Below are positions 1-9,200 of a stretch of 64,000 nucleotides of DNA, piece after piece. The DNA is from Lujinxingia vulgaris (GTDB lineage: Bacteria > Myxococcota_A > Bradymonadia > Bradymonadales > Bradymonadaceae), in NCBI RefSeq assembly GCF_007997005.1, contig NZ_VOSL01000031.1:1-64000 (forward strand). Reading direction: 5' to 3'. The notes below the pieces were generated by a model that was given only the letters and a program-made list of their open reading frames with translations, was not told where the DNA came from and did not search any database. Position 1 is the stretch's first letter. Each line of letters begins with the position of its first letter. A program made the position numbers and the translations under genes.

Positions 1-53
1 TTGGATAGGCGGACGGCCTCGGTCTTGAAGTCCTTGGGATATTGTCTGCTCAT
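1..53 (-). CDS. IS3-type transposase OrfA, N-terminal fragment
   Basis: Only the first 17 codons lie in the window; the rest is beyond position 1. They read MSRQYPKDFKTEAVRLS, which resembles the start of the helix-turn-helix OrfA of IS3/IS911-type elements (basic N-terminus, then an F-K-x-E-A-V motif). The ATG at 53-51 is preceded on the minus strand by GAGG at a 7-base spacing. OrfA normally binds the element ends and is joined to OrfB by frameshifting, but OrfB is not visible. Assignment to IS3 rather than another element with a similar short helix-turn-helix protein is an inference from 17 residues. Confidence 0.6.
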   Translation of the reverse strand, partial: MSRQYPKDFKTEAVRLS

Positions 54-120
54 CGGAACACCTCGTTGTGGTTACTAAAACCATTCTCTTCGATGTGTCC
101 GGGAAATTGAAGGAACCTCA
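1..120 (-). mobile_element. left margin of an IS3-like insertion sequence
   Basis: Reading the minus strand from 120 inward gives TGAGGTTCCTTCAATTTCCC, followed about 65 bases later by the transposase start. IS3-family ends commonly begin with TG, so the element edge is placed at 120. The opposite end is outside the window, so neither the inverted repeat nor a target duplication can be checked. Confidence 0.5.
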
Positions 121-200
121 TGGTCCTCGTACTCGTACTCGTACTGGTGCTGGTCCTCGTCCTGGTCCTCGTACTCGTCCTGGTGCTCGTTCTCGAACTG
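121..200. repeat. degenerate hexanucleotide low-complexity tract
   Basis: About 75 bases are built from variants of a 6-base unit (TCGTAC, TCGTCC, TGGTCC, TGGTGC). Because the period is 6, every frame stays open: the plus strand would read Val-Leu repeats and the minus strand Ser/Thr/Arg repeats. It directly abuts the predicted IS end at 120. I see no start or ribosome-binding site supporting translation. Confidence 0.7.
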
Positions 201-341
201 CAAACCCCGGTGGCCCACACGAATCGACCCACCCCGCAAACCCGAGCGTTCCACAACCACCCAACCACCCAACCCCCCAACCACAAAGCGAACCCGGAAC
301 GCGCAGCCAAACCAACCCACCCCGCAAACCCGAGCGCCCCC
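201..341 (-). repeat. G/T-rich dispersed repeat, family 3 (inverted copy)
   Basis: The minus strand contains two copies of a core like GGGTTTGCGGGGTGGGT and a run of GGTTGGGTGGTTG units. The same G/T-rich material recurs at 37657-37905, 40640-40862, 43255-43435 and 43545-43592. No gene is seen in this gap between the insertion sequence and the TonB receptor, and no terminator-like hairpin follows the receptor stop. Confidence 0.6.
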
Positions 342-2507
342 TCAAAACTCCGCCGACACCGTCAACCGCGCATTGAAAGGCGGCCCGGCGCTCTGGTGGA
401 GCACCGGCAGGCGACTGCCGCTCGTGCCCTGTTGCCAGTGGCTCGCATACACATACTCGCCCTCCCGCAGCCGTTGGTTGAGCAGGTTTTCGAGCTCCAG
501 TCCCACCTGCCAGCGGCGCCAGCGGTAGCCCAGGGTGGCGTCGAAGCGGGTCAGGGGGGCGGAGCGGGCGCCGGCGGGGAGGTTGCGGGGGGCGACGGCC
601 AAAAAGCGCAGCCCGCCGCCCAGGCCTGAGGGGTGGGTGACGACCCAGTGGGCGCCGGCGGTGAGCGTGGGGACCTGGGGGACGGGCTGGTTGAGGTTGG
701 AAAACTCGGGGTCGGTGAAGCGGGCGTCGACCCAGGTCAGATCGCCGCTGAGGTGCATCCAGTCGGTGGGGTGGATGTCGAGAAAGATCTCGGCGCCCAG
801 GCGGCGGCTCGAGGGGAGCTCGATGGTGGTGGCGGAGAGGTGGTCGAAGAAGATCTCGCGATCGAGGAGGGTGGCAAAGCCCGTCAGCGTGATGCCGAGC
901 CAGTCGGTGGGGAAGACGCGGGCGCCGAGCTCGGCGGCGTGGGATTGGGAGAAGGCCGCGACGAGCTCGTCGGAGGCGCCGGCAAATGCCCGGAGTTCGG
1001 GGGGGCGAAGGCCGCGGCCGTAGGCCGCGAAGAAGGTCCAGCGATCGTTGGGCTTGTAGCGGGCCGAGGCGCGGGGGGAGGCGGCGACGAGCAGGTTCTG
1101 GCCGGTGGCGTCGGTTGTGGAGGTTGAAGTGGTGTCGGTGGCGCGGAGGAAGGCGGCGTCGAGGCGGGCGCCCAGATCCAGCCGGAGCGTGGAGGTGGGT
1201 TGAAGGCGCAGGCCGGCGCGGGCGCCGAAGCTCGACTGCACCCCGCGCAGAGCGCGCAGCGTGGAGGTGGTTGCGAGCTCGGCGTCGACGCCGCGCTCGG
1301 ACTGCGTAACATGTTCGCCGCGCAGGTGGGCGCCGCCCACAAAGCTCAGGCGTTCGATGAGCGGTCGGGAGTAAAAGAGATCCGCGCCGCCGCCGAAGGT
1401 GCGGTGCGCCTGGCGGGTGCGGTCGCCTTCGACTGGGTCGTCCAGGTAGCCGGTAAAGTTCTCAAAGAGCACCAGGTCGCGGGCGGCGCCGTCGACGCGC
1501 AGGCGCAGCATATCGCCGGAGGTCAACGCGCCGCGGCGCTGCCAGGTGGCCGCGCCAAGAGCCCGGGCGGACTGGCCACGGCCCACATCTTCGTAGGCGT
1601 CGTAGAAGCCGATGCGGCCGGCGTCGACGTCGGGGCTGCGCAGGGTGCCGGGGAGCTCGAAGCGGGAGGCGCCGGCGGCAAAAAAGGTGCTGAGCCGCCC
1701 GCCGGCCAGCCGGAGCTCGGAGGTGGAGGCGTTGAGGGTGGCGCGCTCGATGCCGCGTTGCTGGCCATAGCCCGCGTCGCGCATGAGCTCGGCGGCCGCA
1801 AAGGAGGCGCCGTCGGCGCTGGCGTGGCGGCCAAAGAGGCGCAGCCTGCCGGTGGTGCCGCCGGTCAGCGCGACGTGGCTCTGCAGCGCCTGGCCATCGA
1901 GATACTGCGGGGAGACGCCGGGGCGGTAGTCCACGGTGCCCGCCATACCAAAGAGCCCCTGATGCAGCGCAAAAGGCCCCTTGATGACGTGCATCGACTC
2001 CACGACCTCGGGCAGCACCACGCCCAGATCGATGTAGCCCTGCCCGTGGATGTTGCTCCACTCGTTGAGCGGGACGCCTCCGAGCGTCAGCTCCAGATCG
2101 GCGCCGTGCACCGCGTCGAAGCCGCGCAAAAAGAACTGGTGGCCTTTGCCCTCGCTGCCGTGCTGAATCAGCGTGAGGCCGGGCACCTGCCTCAAAAGCT
2201 CCTCGGCGTTTCGAGCCGGGGCGGCGTCGAGCTCCTGGCGTCCCAGCGTCATCGTGGCGCTGGTCAGGGTGCGGGGCAGGTTGGCGCGGACGGTCACCCT
2301 TAAGGTGTCGTCGGGCTCGTCTGTGGGATCAGTTGCGTCGGCCTGATCGGGTGCCAGGGCATCGATCGCGGGGGCATCAGCCGTGTCCGTCGGTGATTGC
2401 GCAAAGGCCGAGGGCATGCCCCCCGGCGTGACCATGCACATGGCGAGCAAAGAAAGGGCGACACGCTTCAACGCGCGCCGCCCCCTGGTTGAACGGTCTG
2501 AAACCAT
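342..2507 (-). CDS. TonB-dependent outer-membrane receptor, probable nickel/metal uptake
   Basis: A 721-residue outer-membrane receptor. After a signal sequence (MVSDRSTRGRRALKRVALSL then a hydrophobic stretch ending AFAQS) comes a plug domain (roughly residues 70-190) with the typical VTVRA entry, ELLRQVPGLTLIQHG, FFLRGFD and VIKGPF segments, then a long beta-barrel ending in the aromatic residue of VSAEF. The start at 2507 is chosen because its ATG overlaps the TGA of the preceding gene by one base, indicating translational coupling; longer in-frame starts would run into that gene. It is the last gene of a four-gene operon headed by a NikR-type regulator, so nickel (or cobalt) chelate import is the likely job. 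TonB receptors for nickel are known in Helicobacter; the substrate here is inferred from context only. Confidence 0.85.
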   Translation of the reverse strand: MVSDRSTRGRRALKRVALSLLAMCMVTPGGMPSAFAQSPTDTADAPAIDALAPDQADATDPTDEPDDTLRVTVRANLPRTLTSATMTLGRQELDAAPARNAEELLRQVPGLTLIQHGSEGKGHQFFLRGFDAVHGADLELTLGGVPLNEWSNIHGQGYIDLGVVLPEVVESMHVIKGPFALHQGLFGMAGTVDYRPGVSPQYLDGQALQSHVALTGGTTGRLRLFGRHASADGASFAAAELMRDAGYGQQRGIERATLNASTSELRLAGGRLSTFFAAGASRFELPGTLRSPDVDAGRIGFYDAYEDVGRGQSARALGAATWQRRGALTSGDMLRLRVDGAARDLVLFENFTGYLDDPVEGDRTRQAHRTFGGGADLFYSRPLIERLSFVGGAHLRGEHVTQSERGVDAELATTSTLRALRGVQSSFGARAGLRLQPTSTLRLDLGARLDAAFLRATDTTSTSTTDATGQNLLVAASPRASARYKPNDRWTFFAAYGRGLRPPELRAFAGASDELVAAFSQSHAAELGARVFPTDWLGITLTGFATLLDREIFFDHLSATTIELPSSRRLGAEIFLDIHPTDWMHLSGDLTWVDARFTDPEFSNLNQPVPQVPTLTAGAHWVVTHPSGLGGGLRFLAVAPRNLPAGARSAPLTRFDATLGYRWRRWQVGLELENLLNQRLREGEYVYASHWQQGTSGSRLPVLHQSAGPPFNARLTVSAEF

Positions 2508-3241
2508 CAGTGGCAGTGTCCTTCGCCGTCGATGTGGCCGAGGGTTGCGACCTGGGCTTCGAGCCACTCCCAGAGGTTCTCAATCTCTTCGTTACCGACG
2601 TCCAGGGTGCCCACCGAGGCCGCTTCGAGCTCTTCTCTGGAGATGTCGTCGTTCTCATCGTCGCCATCGGCCGCGGCCAGCAGGGCGAAGACCAGCGCGG
2701 GGTCTTCGCTGACCAGGCTGTCGTAGAAGAGGTGGTCGGCGTGAATCGTCAGCTCCAGGCGGCTGCTCTGGTCGGCCTCGACGGTGACCGTGGTGTGGCA
2801 TTCGGCGTAGGTGGTGGGCACCTCGAAGGTCCAGTCGAAGGTTTTGGTGACGCCTTCTTTTTCGGCGCTTCCAACCACGCGGATGGTGCCCAGGGCGTAG
2901 TCCACGCTCTCGTAGGTGCCGGCGTCGAGGGGGAGCTCGGCCAGGTGGTGGCCTTCGCCCTCGGTGGGGGGCGCGATCTGGATGGTGGTGGCGTCGCTGA
3001 ACGCGGCGTCGCCGACCGTCACCGAGGTCACCTCGACGGCAAACCCTTCAAAATCAATCGCCCAGCCATCGCTCATGGCGTCGGCGGGGATGCCCTCTTC
3101 GACGAACTCTTCGCCATAGACATACACATTGAGCATGCCCTGGCCCTCGGGGCTCTGTGTGTCGCCTTCGCCACAGGCGGCGGCAAGGGGCAGAAGAAGC
3201 AGGCTGGCAAGGGCGGTGGTGCGGGTGGTGGGGCTGAACAT
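2507..3241 (-). CDS. periplasmic or surface lipoprotein of the nikR operon
   Basis: A 244-residue lipoprotein whose signal peptide ends LLLLPLAAAC, giving an acylated Cys followed by an acidic tether. The mature part looks all-beta, is rich in Asp/Glu, and carries several His residues (EGEGHHLAEL, AECHTTV, IHADHLF, and a C-terminus GHIDGEGHCH). I do not recognise the family. The start at 3241 has AGGAG six bases upstream and lies 4 bases after the stop of the gene before it; the stop overlaps the TonB receptor start. The His/Cys-ending tail and the operon position suggest metal binding or handover to the receptor, which is inference. Confidence 0.75.
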   Translation of the reverse strand: MFSPTTRTTALASLLLLPLAAACGEGDTQSPEGQGMLNVYVYGEEFVEEGIPADAMSDGWAIDFEGFAVEVTSVTVGDAAFSDATTIQIAPPTEGEGHHLAELPLDAGTYESVDYALGTIRVVGSAEKEGVTKTFDWTFEVPTTYAECHTTVTVEADQSSRLELTIHADHLFYDSLVSEDPALVFALLAAADGDDENDDISREELEAASVGTLDVGNEEIENLWEWLEAQVATLGHIDGEGHCH

Positions 3242-3245
3242 GGCG

Positions 3246-4010
3246 TTACTCCTGAAGTTGAAATTTAACGTGGTCGTGGGAGAGGAGGCGACGGCGCACC
3301 TCCAGGTAGATGGGATCGTTTTCGGTGGCGCCAAAGCTCACGACGCCCCCGGTGGCCAGCGCCTCAAAGTCGACGCCATCGAAGAGGTGGCCCTGGCCGA
3401 AGACCTCTTCAAAAACGAAGCGAAAGCGCAGCAGGCCATCCGGGACGAGCTCGGAGGTGATGGCGTGCGGAAAATAAATGGCGGTGATCTCGCGCCCCTC
3501 GGGGGCAGCGACCTCAAAGGTGAAGTCGGTGCTTTCTCCCTCGCGCGTCGCTGTGCCGGCGAGGCGAATGCTCAGCTCGGGAGCTTCGCTGAAACGCGCC
3601 AGGGTCAGGGAGGCCGAGGTGTAGTCGCCTTCGAGCAGCGTGGCGCTGCCCAGGTCGCGATCACCTTCGCTAACCCAGTCGACCTCATACTCGCCCGGGA
3701 GCTCTCCCATCACCTCGCCGCCTTCGCTATGGCCGGGATGGGCCCGGGCGCTGGGAATCACGAGGTCATAGGCGCGAGCCGGCAGGCTGGCGTGCTCGCT
3801 TCCCCCGGTCAGAAAACGCACGTTGCCAAACGCGAAGCGGGCCTCGGTGAGTTCGATGCGGTAGCCAAGGTCGGTCTCCGCGCTGCCAGGACCGGTGGCG
3901 TCGACCACCACGGGAATCGCGACTTCGATGGGGGGCTGCGATTCGCCGCAGCCGGATGTGACCATGAGCGCGGCGAGTGTAAATGTTTGAATTTTCGTAG
4001 ACATGTTCAT
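3246..4010 (-). CDS. lipoprotein of the nikR operon, possible metal-binding
   Basis: A 254-residue lipoprotein beginning MNMSTKIQTFTLAALMVTSG with the acylated Cys next, then a beta-rich domain. It contains a His-containing loop (SARAHPGHSEGG) and ends near LLSHDHVKFQLQE. The segment VDATGPGSAETDLGYRIEL recalls MbnP-like metal-linked lipoproteins, but I cannot confirm that. The ATG at 4010 overlaps the TGA of nikR by four bases (ATGA), so translation is likely coupled; a second ATG at 4004 is possible. It is followed 4 bases later by a second lipoprotein. Role in nickel acquisition is inferred from NikR control. Confidence 0.75.
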   Translation of the reverse strand: MNMSTKIQTFTLAALMVTSGCGESQPPIEVAIPVVVDATGPGSAETDLGYRIELTEARFAFGNVRFLTGGSEHASLPARAYDLVIPSARAHPGHSEGGEVMGELPGEYEVDWVSEGDRDLGSATLLEGDYTSASLTLARFSEAPELSIRLAGTATREGESTDFTFEVAAPEGREITAIYFPHAITSELVPDGLLRFRFVFEEVFGQGHLFDGVDFEALATGGVVSFGATENDPIYLEVRRRLLSHDHVKFQLQE

Positions 4011-4450
4011 GGGTGGGAGTGCCCGGTCGTGTGCTCGGTGGAGGCGTTGGGGAGCGCGCTGTAGACGGCCTGACCAAAGAGCACGCCTTTCATGCCGATG
4101 AGGTGGTCGGCGACGTGTTTGAGGTCGGCCGGCGCGCCGCGCAGGGTGATGACTTCGAGGCAGGTGTCGTGATCGAGGTGCACGTGCATCGAGGCGATGA
4201 TGGCGTGGTGATGGATATGGCCCACGTCTTCGAGCTCTTTGCTCAGGCCGCGCTTGTGGTGGTCGTAGACGAGGGTGACCGTGGCGACGGCGTTTTGAGC
4301 CTGCTCCCACTCCTCGCTGGCCAGGCGCTGGCGGATGAGATCGCGCAGGGCTTCGGAGCGGTTGGAGTGGCCGCTGTTTGAGATCCAGGCGTCAAAACGC
4401 TCTAAAAGTTCGGCGTCGACGGCGATGCTGGCGCGGGTGAGGTCAGACAT
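4007..4450 (-). CDS. nikR: nickel-responsive transcriptional regulator NikR
   Basis: A 147-residue ribbon-helix-helix repressor with a C-terminal ACT-like nickel domain. Residues 1-45 give the DNA-binding part (LTRASIAVD, then a helix with NRSEALRDLIRQRL). The high-affinity nickel ligands of the E. coli protein (H76, H87, H89, C95) are matched with identical spacing by H78, H89, H91 and C97 inside GHIHHH and MHVHLDHDTC. The ATG at 4450 has GGAG at a 6-base spacing; an in-frame ATG 12 bases upstream lacks one. It heads an operon with two lipoproteins and a TonB receptor, and a 28-bp palindrome lies 43 bases upstream. An E. coli-like nickel-dependent repression of the operon is expected. The C-terminal tail GHSHP may also bind metal. 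Confidence 0.93.
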   Translation of the reverse strand: MSDLTRASIAVDAELLERFDAWISNSGHSNRSEALRDLIRQRLASEEWEQAQNAVATVTLVYDHHKRGLSKELEDVGHIHHHAIIASMHVHLDHDTCLEVITLRGAPADLKHVADHLIGMKGVLFGQAVYSALPNASTEHTTGHSHP

Positions 4451-4492
4451 AGGGAACTCCATCGGTTACGACGTCTTACCCCGAAATGGGGT

Positions 4493-4520
4493 GTGTTACG
4501 AAGTTGATGGTGCGTAACAC
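4493..4520. promoter_or_regulatory. predicted NikR operator
   Basis: A perfect inverted repeat GTGTTACG-N12-CGTAACAC, 28 bp in total, sits upstream of nikR (start 4450). The E. coli NikR site is also a 28-bp palindrome (GTATGA-N16-TCATAC), so length and half-site spacing agree although the half-site bases differ. A further TTACG half-site is at 4465-4469. The site lies between nikR and the divergent kinase gene at 4661 and could affect both. Confidence 0.7.
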
Positions 4521-4660
4521 CGGCGTCGATGACGAGCAAGAAGGATCTTTTGGAGCGTGGCGTGGCGCGTTGTCGCACCGGGCGCCTCGCGTATACTCGC
4601 GCGGCTGATGTCACGTGAGATTGGCGCCGATCGCGGGCGTGGAGCTTAAAGGTTTGAAAG

Positions 4661-6073
4661 ATGAACGATATGGGGTTGTCGAGCACGTCGATCGCGGAGT
4701 TGAACCGTCTGCTGGCGGGGCGCTATCGGGTGGAGCGGGTGCTGGGAGAGGGGGCGCACGGGGTGACCTACCTGGCGACCACCGCCGACGGGCGGCAGGT
4801 GGCGCTCAAAGAGCTGGCCGTGGCGCGGGTGGAGAGCTGGAAGGCCATCGAGCTCTTTGAGCGGGAGGGGCAGGCGCTGCAGGCGCTCTCGCACCCGGCG
4901 ATTCCGGCGTATGAAGAGGCTTTTCACCTCGATGATGGGTGGGGCGGGGAGCGTTTTTTTCTGGCGCAGGCCTATGTCGAGGGGCGCGACCTGGGCTCGG
5001 AGGTGGAGCGAGGGCGGCGCTGGACCGAGGCGCAGGTCAAAGCGCTTGTGGCGGAGCTGCTGGAGGTGCTCGTGTACATGCAGGCGCTGAGCCCGCCGAT
5101 GATTCACCGCGACATCAAGCCCACCAACCTGATGGAGCGCCCGGACAAGAGCCTGGCGCTGATCGATTTCGGGGCGGTGCAGACGCTGGCCGCCGAAGAC
5201 ACCGGCGGCTCCACGATCGTGGGCACCACCGGCTACATGCCGGTGGAGCAGCTGATGGGGCGCGCGGTGCCGGCCACAGATCTCTATGCGGTGGGGGCGA
5301 CGGCGGTGCATCTTTTGAGCGGGCGGCATCCGGCGGAGCTGCCCGTGCGGCGGATGACGCTGGATTTTCGGGGGGCGATCAACGTCTCGGAGTCCTTTGC
5401 GCGCTTTCTTGACGGGATGCTCGCGCCGGATGTCGACGATCGCTACCGCACAGCCCGTGAGGCGCTGGAGGCGTTAGAAGCGATGGGCGGGCCGCTCACC
5501 CTGCGTGGGGCGCGGGGCTCGATGCTAAAGGTGCTTCAAGCGCGGCGAGAGGTGGTGGCGCGGCCCGCGTTGCAATCTTTGTCGTCGAGGGCGGCGTCGC
5601 GCTCAAAAGGGCGCGGGGTGCGTCAGCCTGTTGGCGCGATGGCGTCGGCGTCGCGGGGGAAAGTAGCAAAAAGCGGTGGGGGCAAAGGCGGGGCGATGTT
5701 CGGCTCGATCTTTTTTGTGGCGATCGTCACCTCGCTTGTCTTCGGCACGAATTGCGGGCGTTTTGCCGCCAAAATGTCGGGGTATGAAGAGGTGGTGTTC
5801 GGGCCGCTGCAGAGCTGCGGGCTTGTGGAGGAGGCGCTTGGCGAAGACGTCGGCATTGCGATGGTCGGGTGTCAGACCGGAACGACGCAGACCTCGCCCG
5901 GTAGTGGATCCGCGGCCTGGCAGATGCCCGTGAGCGGATCGAAGGGGCGAGGGAGTTATGGGTTTACGGCGACCAAAGGCTCCGATGGCCAGTGGGAGCT
6001 GCGCGGTGGGCTTTTGAAGGTGGAGGATCGGGTGATCAACGTGATCCAATGCACCGAGTCGAAGCTGCCCTGA
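4661..6073 (+). CDS. Ser/Thr protein kinase with C-terminal membrane anchor
   Basis: A 470-residue Hanks-type kinase. The glycine loop GEGAHG is at about 29-34, the ATP lysine in VALKEL at 50, the catalytic HRDIKPTN at 149-156 and the metal-binding DFG at 169-171; the activation segment ends GTTGYMPVEQ. After the kinase domain (about 22-275) comes a basic, Gly/Ser-rich linker and a single transmembrane helix (about 344-362), leaving a C-terminal sensor-like domain of about 100 residues outside the membrane. The start at 4661 has only a weak AAAGG upstream. The gene is divergent from nikR and ends in a bidirectional terminator. The signal sensed and the targets are unknown. Confidence 0.88.
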   Translation: MNDMGLSSTSIAELNRLLAGRYRVERVLGEGAHGVTYLATTADGRQVALKELAVARVESWKAIELFEREGQALQALSHPAIPAYEEAFHLDDGWGGERFFLAQAYVEGRDLGSEVERGRRWTEAQVKALVAELLEVLVYMQALSPPMIHRDIKPTNLMERPDKSLALIDFGAVQTLAAEDTGGSTIVGTTGYMPVEQLMGRAVPATDLYAVGATAVHLLSGRHPAELPVRRMTLDFRGAINVSESFARFLDGMLAPDVDDRYRTAREALEALEAMGGPLTLRGARGSMLKVLQARREVVARPALQSLSSRAASRSKGRGVRQPVGAMASASRGKVAKSGGGKGGAMFGSIFFVAIVTSLVFGTNCGRFAAKMSGYEEVVFGPLQSCGLVEEALGEDVGIAMVGCQTGTTQTSPGSGSAAWQMPVSGSKGRGSYGFTATKGSDGQWELRGGLLKVEDRVINVIQCTESKLP

Positions 6074-6160
6074 ACAGGTTGTGGTGCGGGTTGTGGTTGT
6101 CTGAAAGTCCTTATAAATCAACAGGTTGTTCGAGTTGGCTGTGGCGGCGTGTGCCTGAAT

Positions 6161-6197
6161 GCAAAACGCCCCGGGCTTTCGGCCCGGGGCGTTTTGC
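6161..6197. terminator. bidirectional intrinsic terminator
   Basis: A perfect hairpin, GCAAAACGCCCCGGGC, loop TTTCG, and its complement, closes with A/T runs on both sides. It lies between the convergent kinase gene (stop at 6073) and the beta-helix lipoprotein gene (stop at 6225) and can serve both. Confidence 0.9.
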
Positions 6198-6224
6198 GTT
6201 GCGATGGCGACTCCGTCGGCGCGC

Positions 6225-9200
6225 TTATTGCCAGACGAGGTTGTCGAGCACGACCTGAGCGCCGTTGACGCGGATCTCAAGCTGCGCGTCAGCGGTGAGG
6301 TTCAGCCCGGTGGCCGTGAGGGTGTAGATGGTGGGATCTTCACCGGCGATGGAACCAAACGCGCCGCTGGTGGCTTCCTGCTGGCCGTTCACCCAGATCT
6401 CGACGGCGCGGCCGGCGGTGCTGGTGAAGGCTTTGCGGTAGTCGATGCTGATCACGTCGACCGGAGCCGGGAGGGTGGTGCTGAGGGTGCCGCCGGCGCG
6501 CAGCATGATGCCAGCGCCGTCGATGGGGTACTGATCTTCGTTTCGGGCGTCGGTGTAGACGAAGGTCAGGCCGCTGGTGCCGGTGAAGGTTCCGCTTTCA
6601 TAGCCGGTGCCTTCCAGGCCGGTGGTGGAGAAGTCTTCGAGTGTGCCGCTGATGGGCTGGCTGCTCTCCCAGGCGCCCACGCTGCAGAAGCCGGCGTTGG
6701 GGCGAGGGGCGCGGCGCTGGTCGGTGGTCAGCGGGGCGTTGTCGAAGTTGAGGCATTGGGCGGCGGGCACGCGCCCCAGGGCGGCCGCGCCGCTGCTCAG
6801 AGCCATGGTGTGGGTGGCGCCGCCGTTATCGCTCAAAGCCTGCAGGCCGGTGGAGGCCAGCGCGTTGTCGGAGATGATGTCGGTGGCCAGCTCATCGATC
6901 ACGGTCGTGCTGACCGGGGCGATGATGTTGTAGCCCAGCGAGACGACCTCCTGCAGGGATTCCTCCACCGGGACGTAGAGGGCAAAGCCGCTGTCTTCGA
7001 CGATGAGGTTTCCGCGCAGCTCCAGTGGCGAGATGGGGCTCTTCCAGATGGAGCGTCCCTGGGCGGAGATGTTGCCCGAGAAGGTGTTAAACGCCAGGCG
7101 CAGAAGACGGGGGTCGTCGTTGGCGATGCCGTTGAGGAAGCTGTCCTGGTAGAGAGCCCCGCCGCGCTCGGTGGCGCTGTTGTTGGTAAAGGTGCAGTTT
7201 TCGATGCGGCCCAGGCTGTCGAGGTAGACGGCGCCGCCGCGGTTGGCGTTGTTGGACTTAAAGAGGTTGCGGCGCAGGTAGAGCCCGTCGTTGTCGGTGC
7301 GGAACTCGGTGTTGGCGAAGATGGCACCGCCGAGCTCGGTGGCGGAGTTGTTTTCAAAGTGGCTGTCGACGATGAGTGGCTCGTTGCCGCGCAGCCAGAA
7401 GACGCCGCCTTCGTTGAGCGCGGAGTTCCCGATGGCGCGCACGCCCGAGGCGTTGAGCGAGCCGCGGGTCAGGTAGAGGGCGCCGCCGTTGACCTGGGCG
7501 CTGTTGTTGAGAAGATCGACGTTGAGCAGACTCATTGAGCCCTCGCCGCGGGCCACGCCGCCGTACTCGCCATTGCCGTCGCGCAGGGTGAGGTTTTGCA
7601 CGGTGAGGCGCCGGTCGCGATCGATGTCGAAGAGGCCGTTGCTGCCGGCGCCGCGGATGATCAGCTCGGAGGGCTGACCGGGGCCAATCAGGGTGATGTC
7701 TTTGCTGATCGTGATGCGGCTGTTCAGGGTGATGGGCGAGACGCCGGGGGCGAAGGTGATGGTGCTGCCGGGGTTGACCAGGTTGATGACCGTGCGCAGT
7801 GAGCCCGGTCCGTTGTCGGCAGCCGAGGTCACGTAGGCCGGGGAGGTGGAGGTGATGGTGGCGTCGACCACGTCACCGCCGCTCAAGGTGTAGGTGCCGC
7901 CGGCGCCGGTGATGTTGAGCGCGTTGCCGCCGCTGTCGGTGGGGGAGTTGACCAGCGCGAGCGTGTAGCTTCCCGGCTCCAGGGTGAGCTCGCGGGTGGT
8001 GGTGCCGCTCAAGCTGAAGGTCTCCACGACGGTGCCGGTGGTGGTGCGCAGCTCGAAGCTATGCGCGGCGCCGGGAGGGGCGTTGAGGGCCACACGCAGG
8101 GTGGCGGTGGTGCCCAGGTAGGTGGTCTGGGCCAGGGCGGCCGGGCCGTCGCTGGTGACGGTGACGTTGACGCTTCCCGGAGAGGCGTTGAGGGTCTCGC
8201 CATTGAGGGTGCGGCCGATGAAGGTGACGACGTAGTCGCCCGGGAGAAGATCGCTCAGGGTGAGCGGGCCGAGCTCGTTGAGGGTGCCCTCGGGGCCCTC
8301 GACGCGCACGCTAAAACTGGCACCTTCGAGGCCATCGGCCTCGATCGCCAACTCGCCGCGCACGACCTCGTAGGTCAGCGTGGCGCTGGCCTGCTGGCCG
8401 GCGGCCAGGGTGAGCGTGGATTCGGACGCCTGGTAGCGGGCCGGGCCCTCGGTGAGGTCGGCCGGCGTCAGGGTGTAGTCGCCGGGCTCGAGTGCGTTGA
8501 GGGTGGTCGATTCGGTGAGGTGCTGCGAGAAGCCGTTGGGCCCGCTGAGGGTGACATCGGCCTCGATGCCGCCGGTGCCCTCGATGGTGAGGGTGAGGCT
8601 GGCCAGGCCCGCCTCATAGGTGACGGTGAGGTTGGTGGTCTGCTCGCTGGTGATGCTGAAGGTCTGGGAGGTGGCGCTGTAGAGGGTGCCGCCCGCGCTG
8701 ACATCGGCCGGCGTCAGGGTGTAGTCGCCGGGCTCAATGGCGTCGAGCTGCGCGTTGGCCGGAAGACGCGTGACGCCGCCGTCCGCGTCGATCACATCGA
8801 GAGCCGCCTGAGCGCCGGCGGGGAGGCCGGCGACGCTGACTTCAAGTTGGCCGGGGACCGGCAGGTATTCGACCACCGCGAGCAGATCCTGGCCCAGCGC
8901 CACCTCGAACTCCTGGGTGGGGTAGGCCGCCTCATAGATCGCGCCCTCGCCCACACGGGCGGCTTCCACCACATAGGTGCCGGGGACGATGTCTTCAAAG
9001 GTCCGGGAGTCGGTGAGCGTGGCCTCAAAATCATCGGGGCCGCTGACGCTGACCTGCGGCTCAAGAGCGTCGGGAAGCCCGGCGATGGCGACCTCCAGAG
9101 AGGCCTCCGGATCGGCGTCGCCGCAGATGAGGATGACGTTGATCTCGGCGCTCACCCCGGCGGCGACATCGGCCAGGGTGAGGGTGCCGGTGCGCACCTC

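Noticed and set aside
120-629. Plus-strand frame starting with a Val-Leu repeat (169 codons)
   Set aside because: It begins in a hexanucleotide tract and continues antisense to the TonB receptor; the composition is that of a shadow frame.
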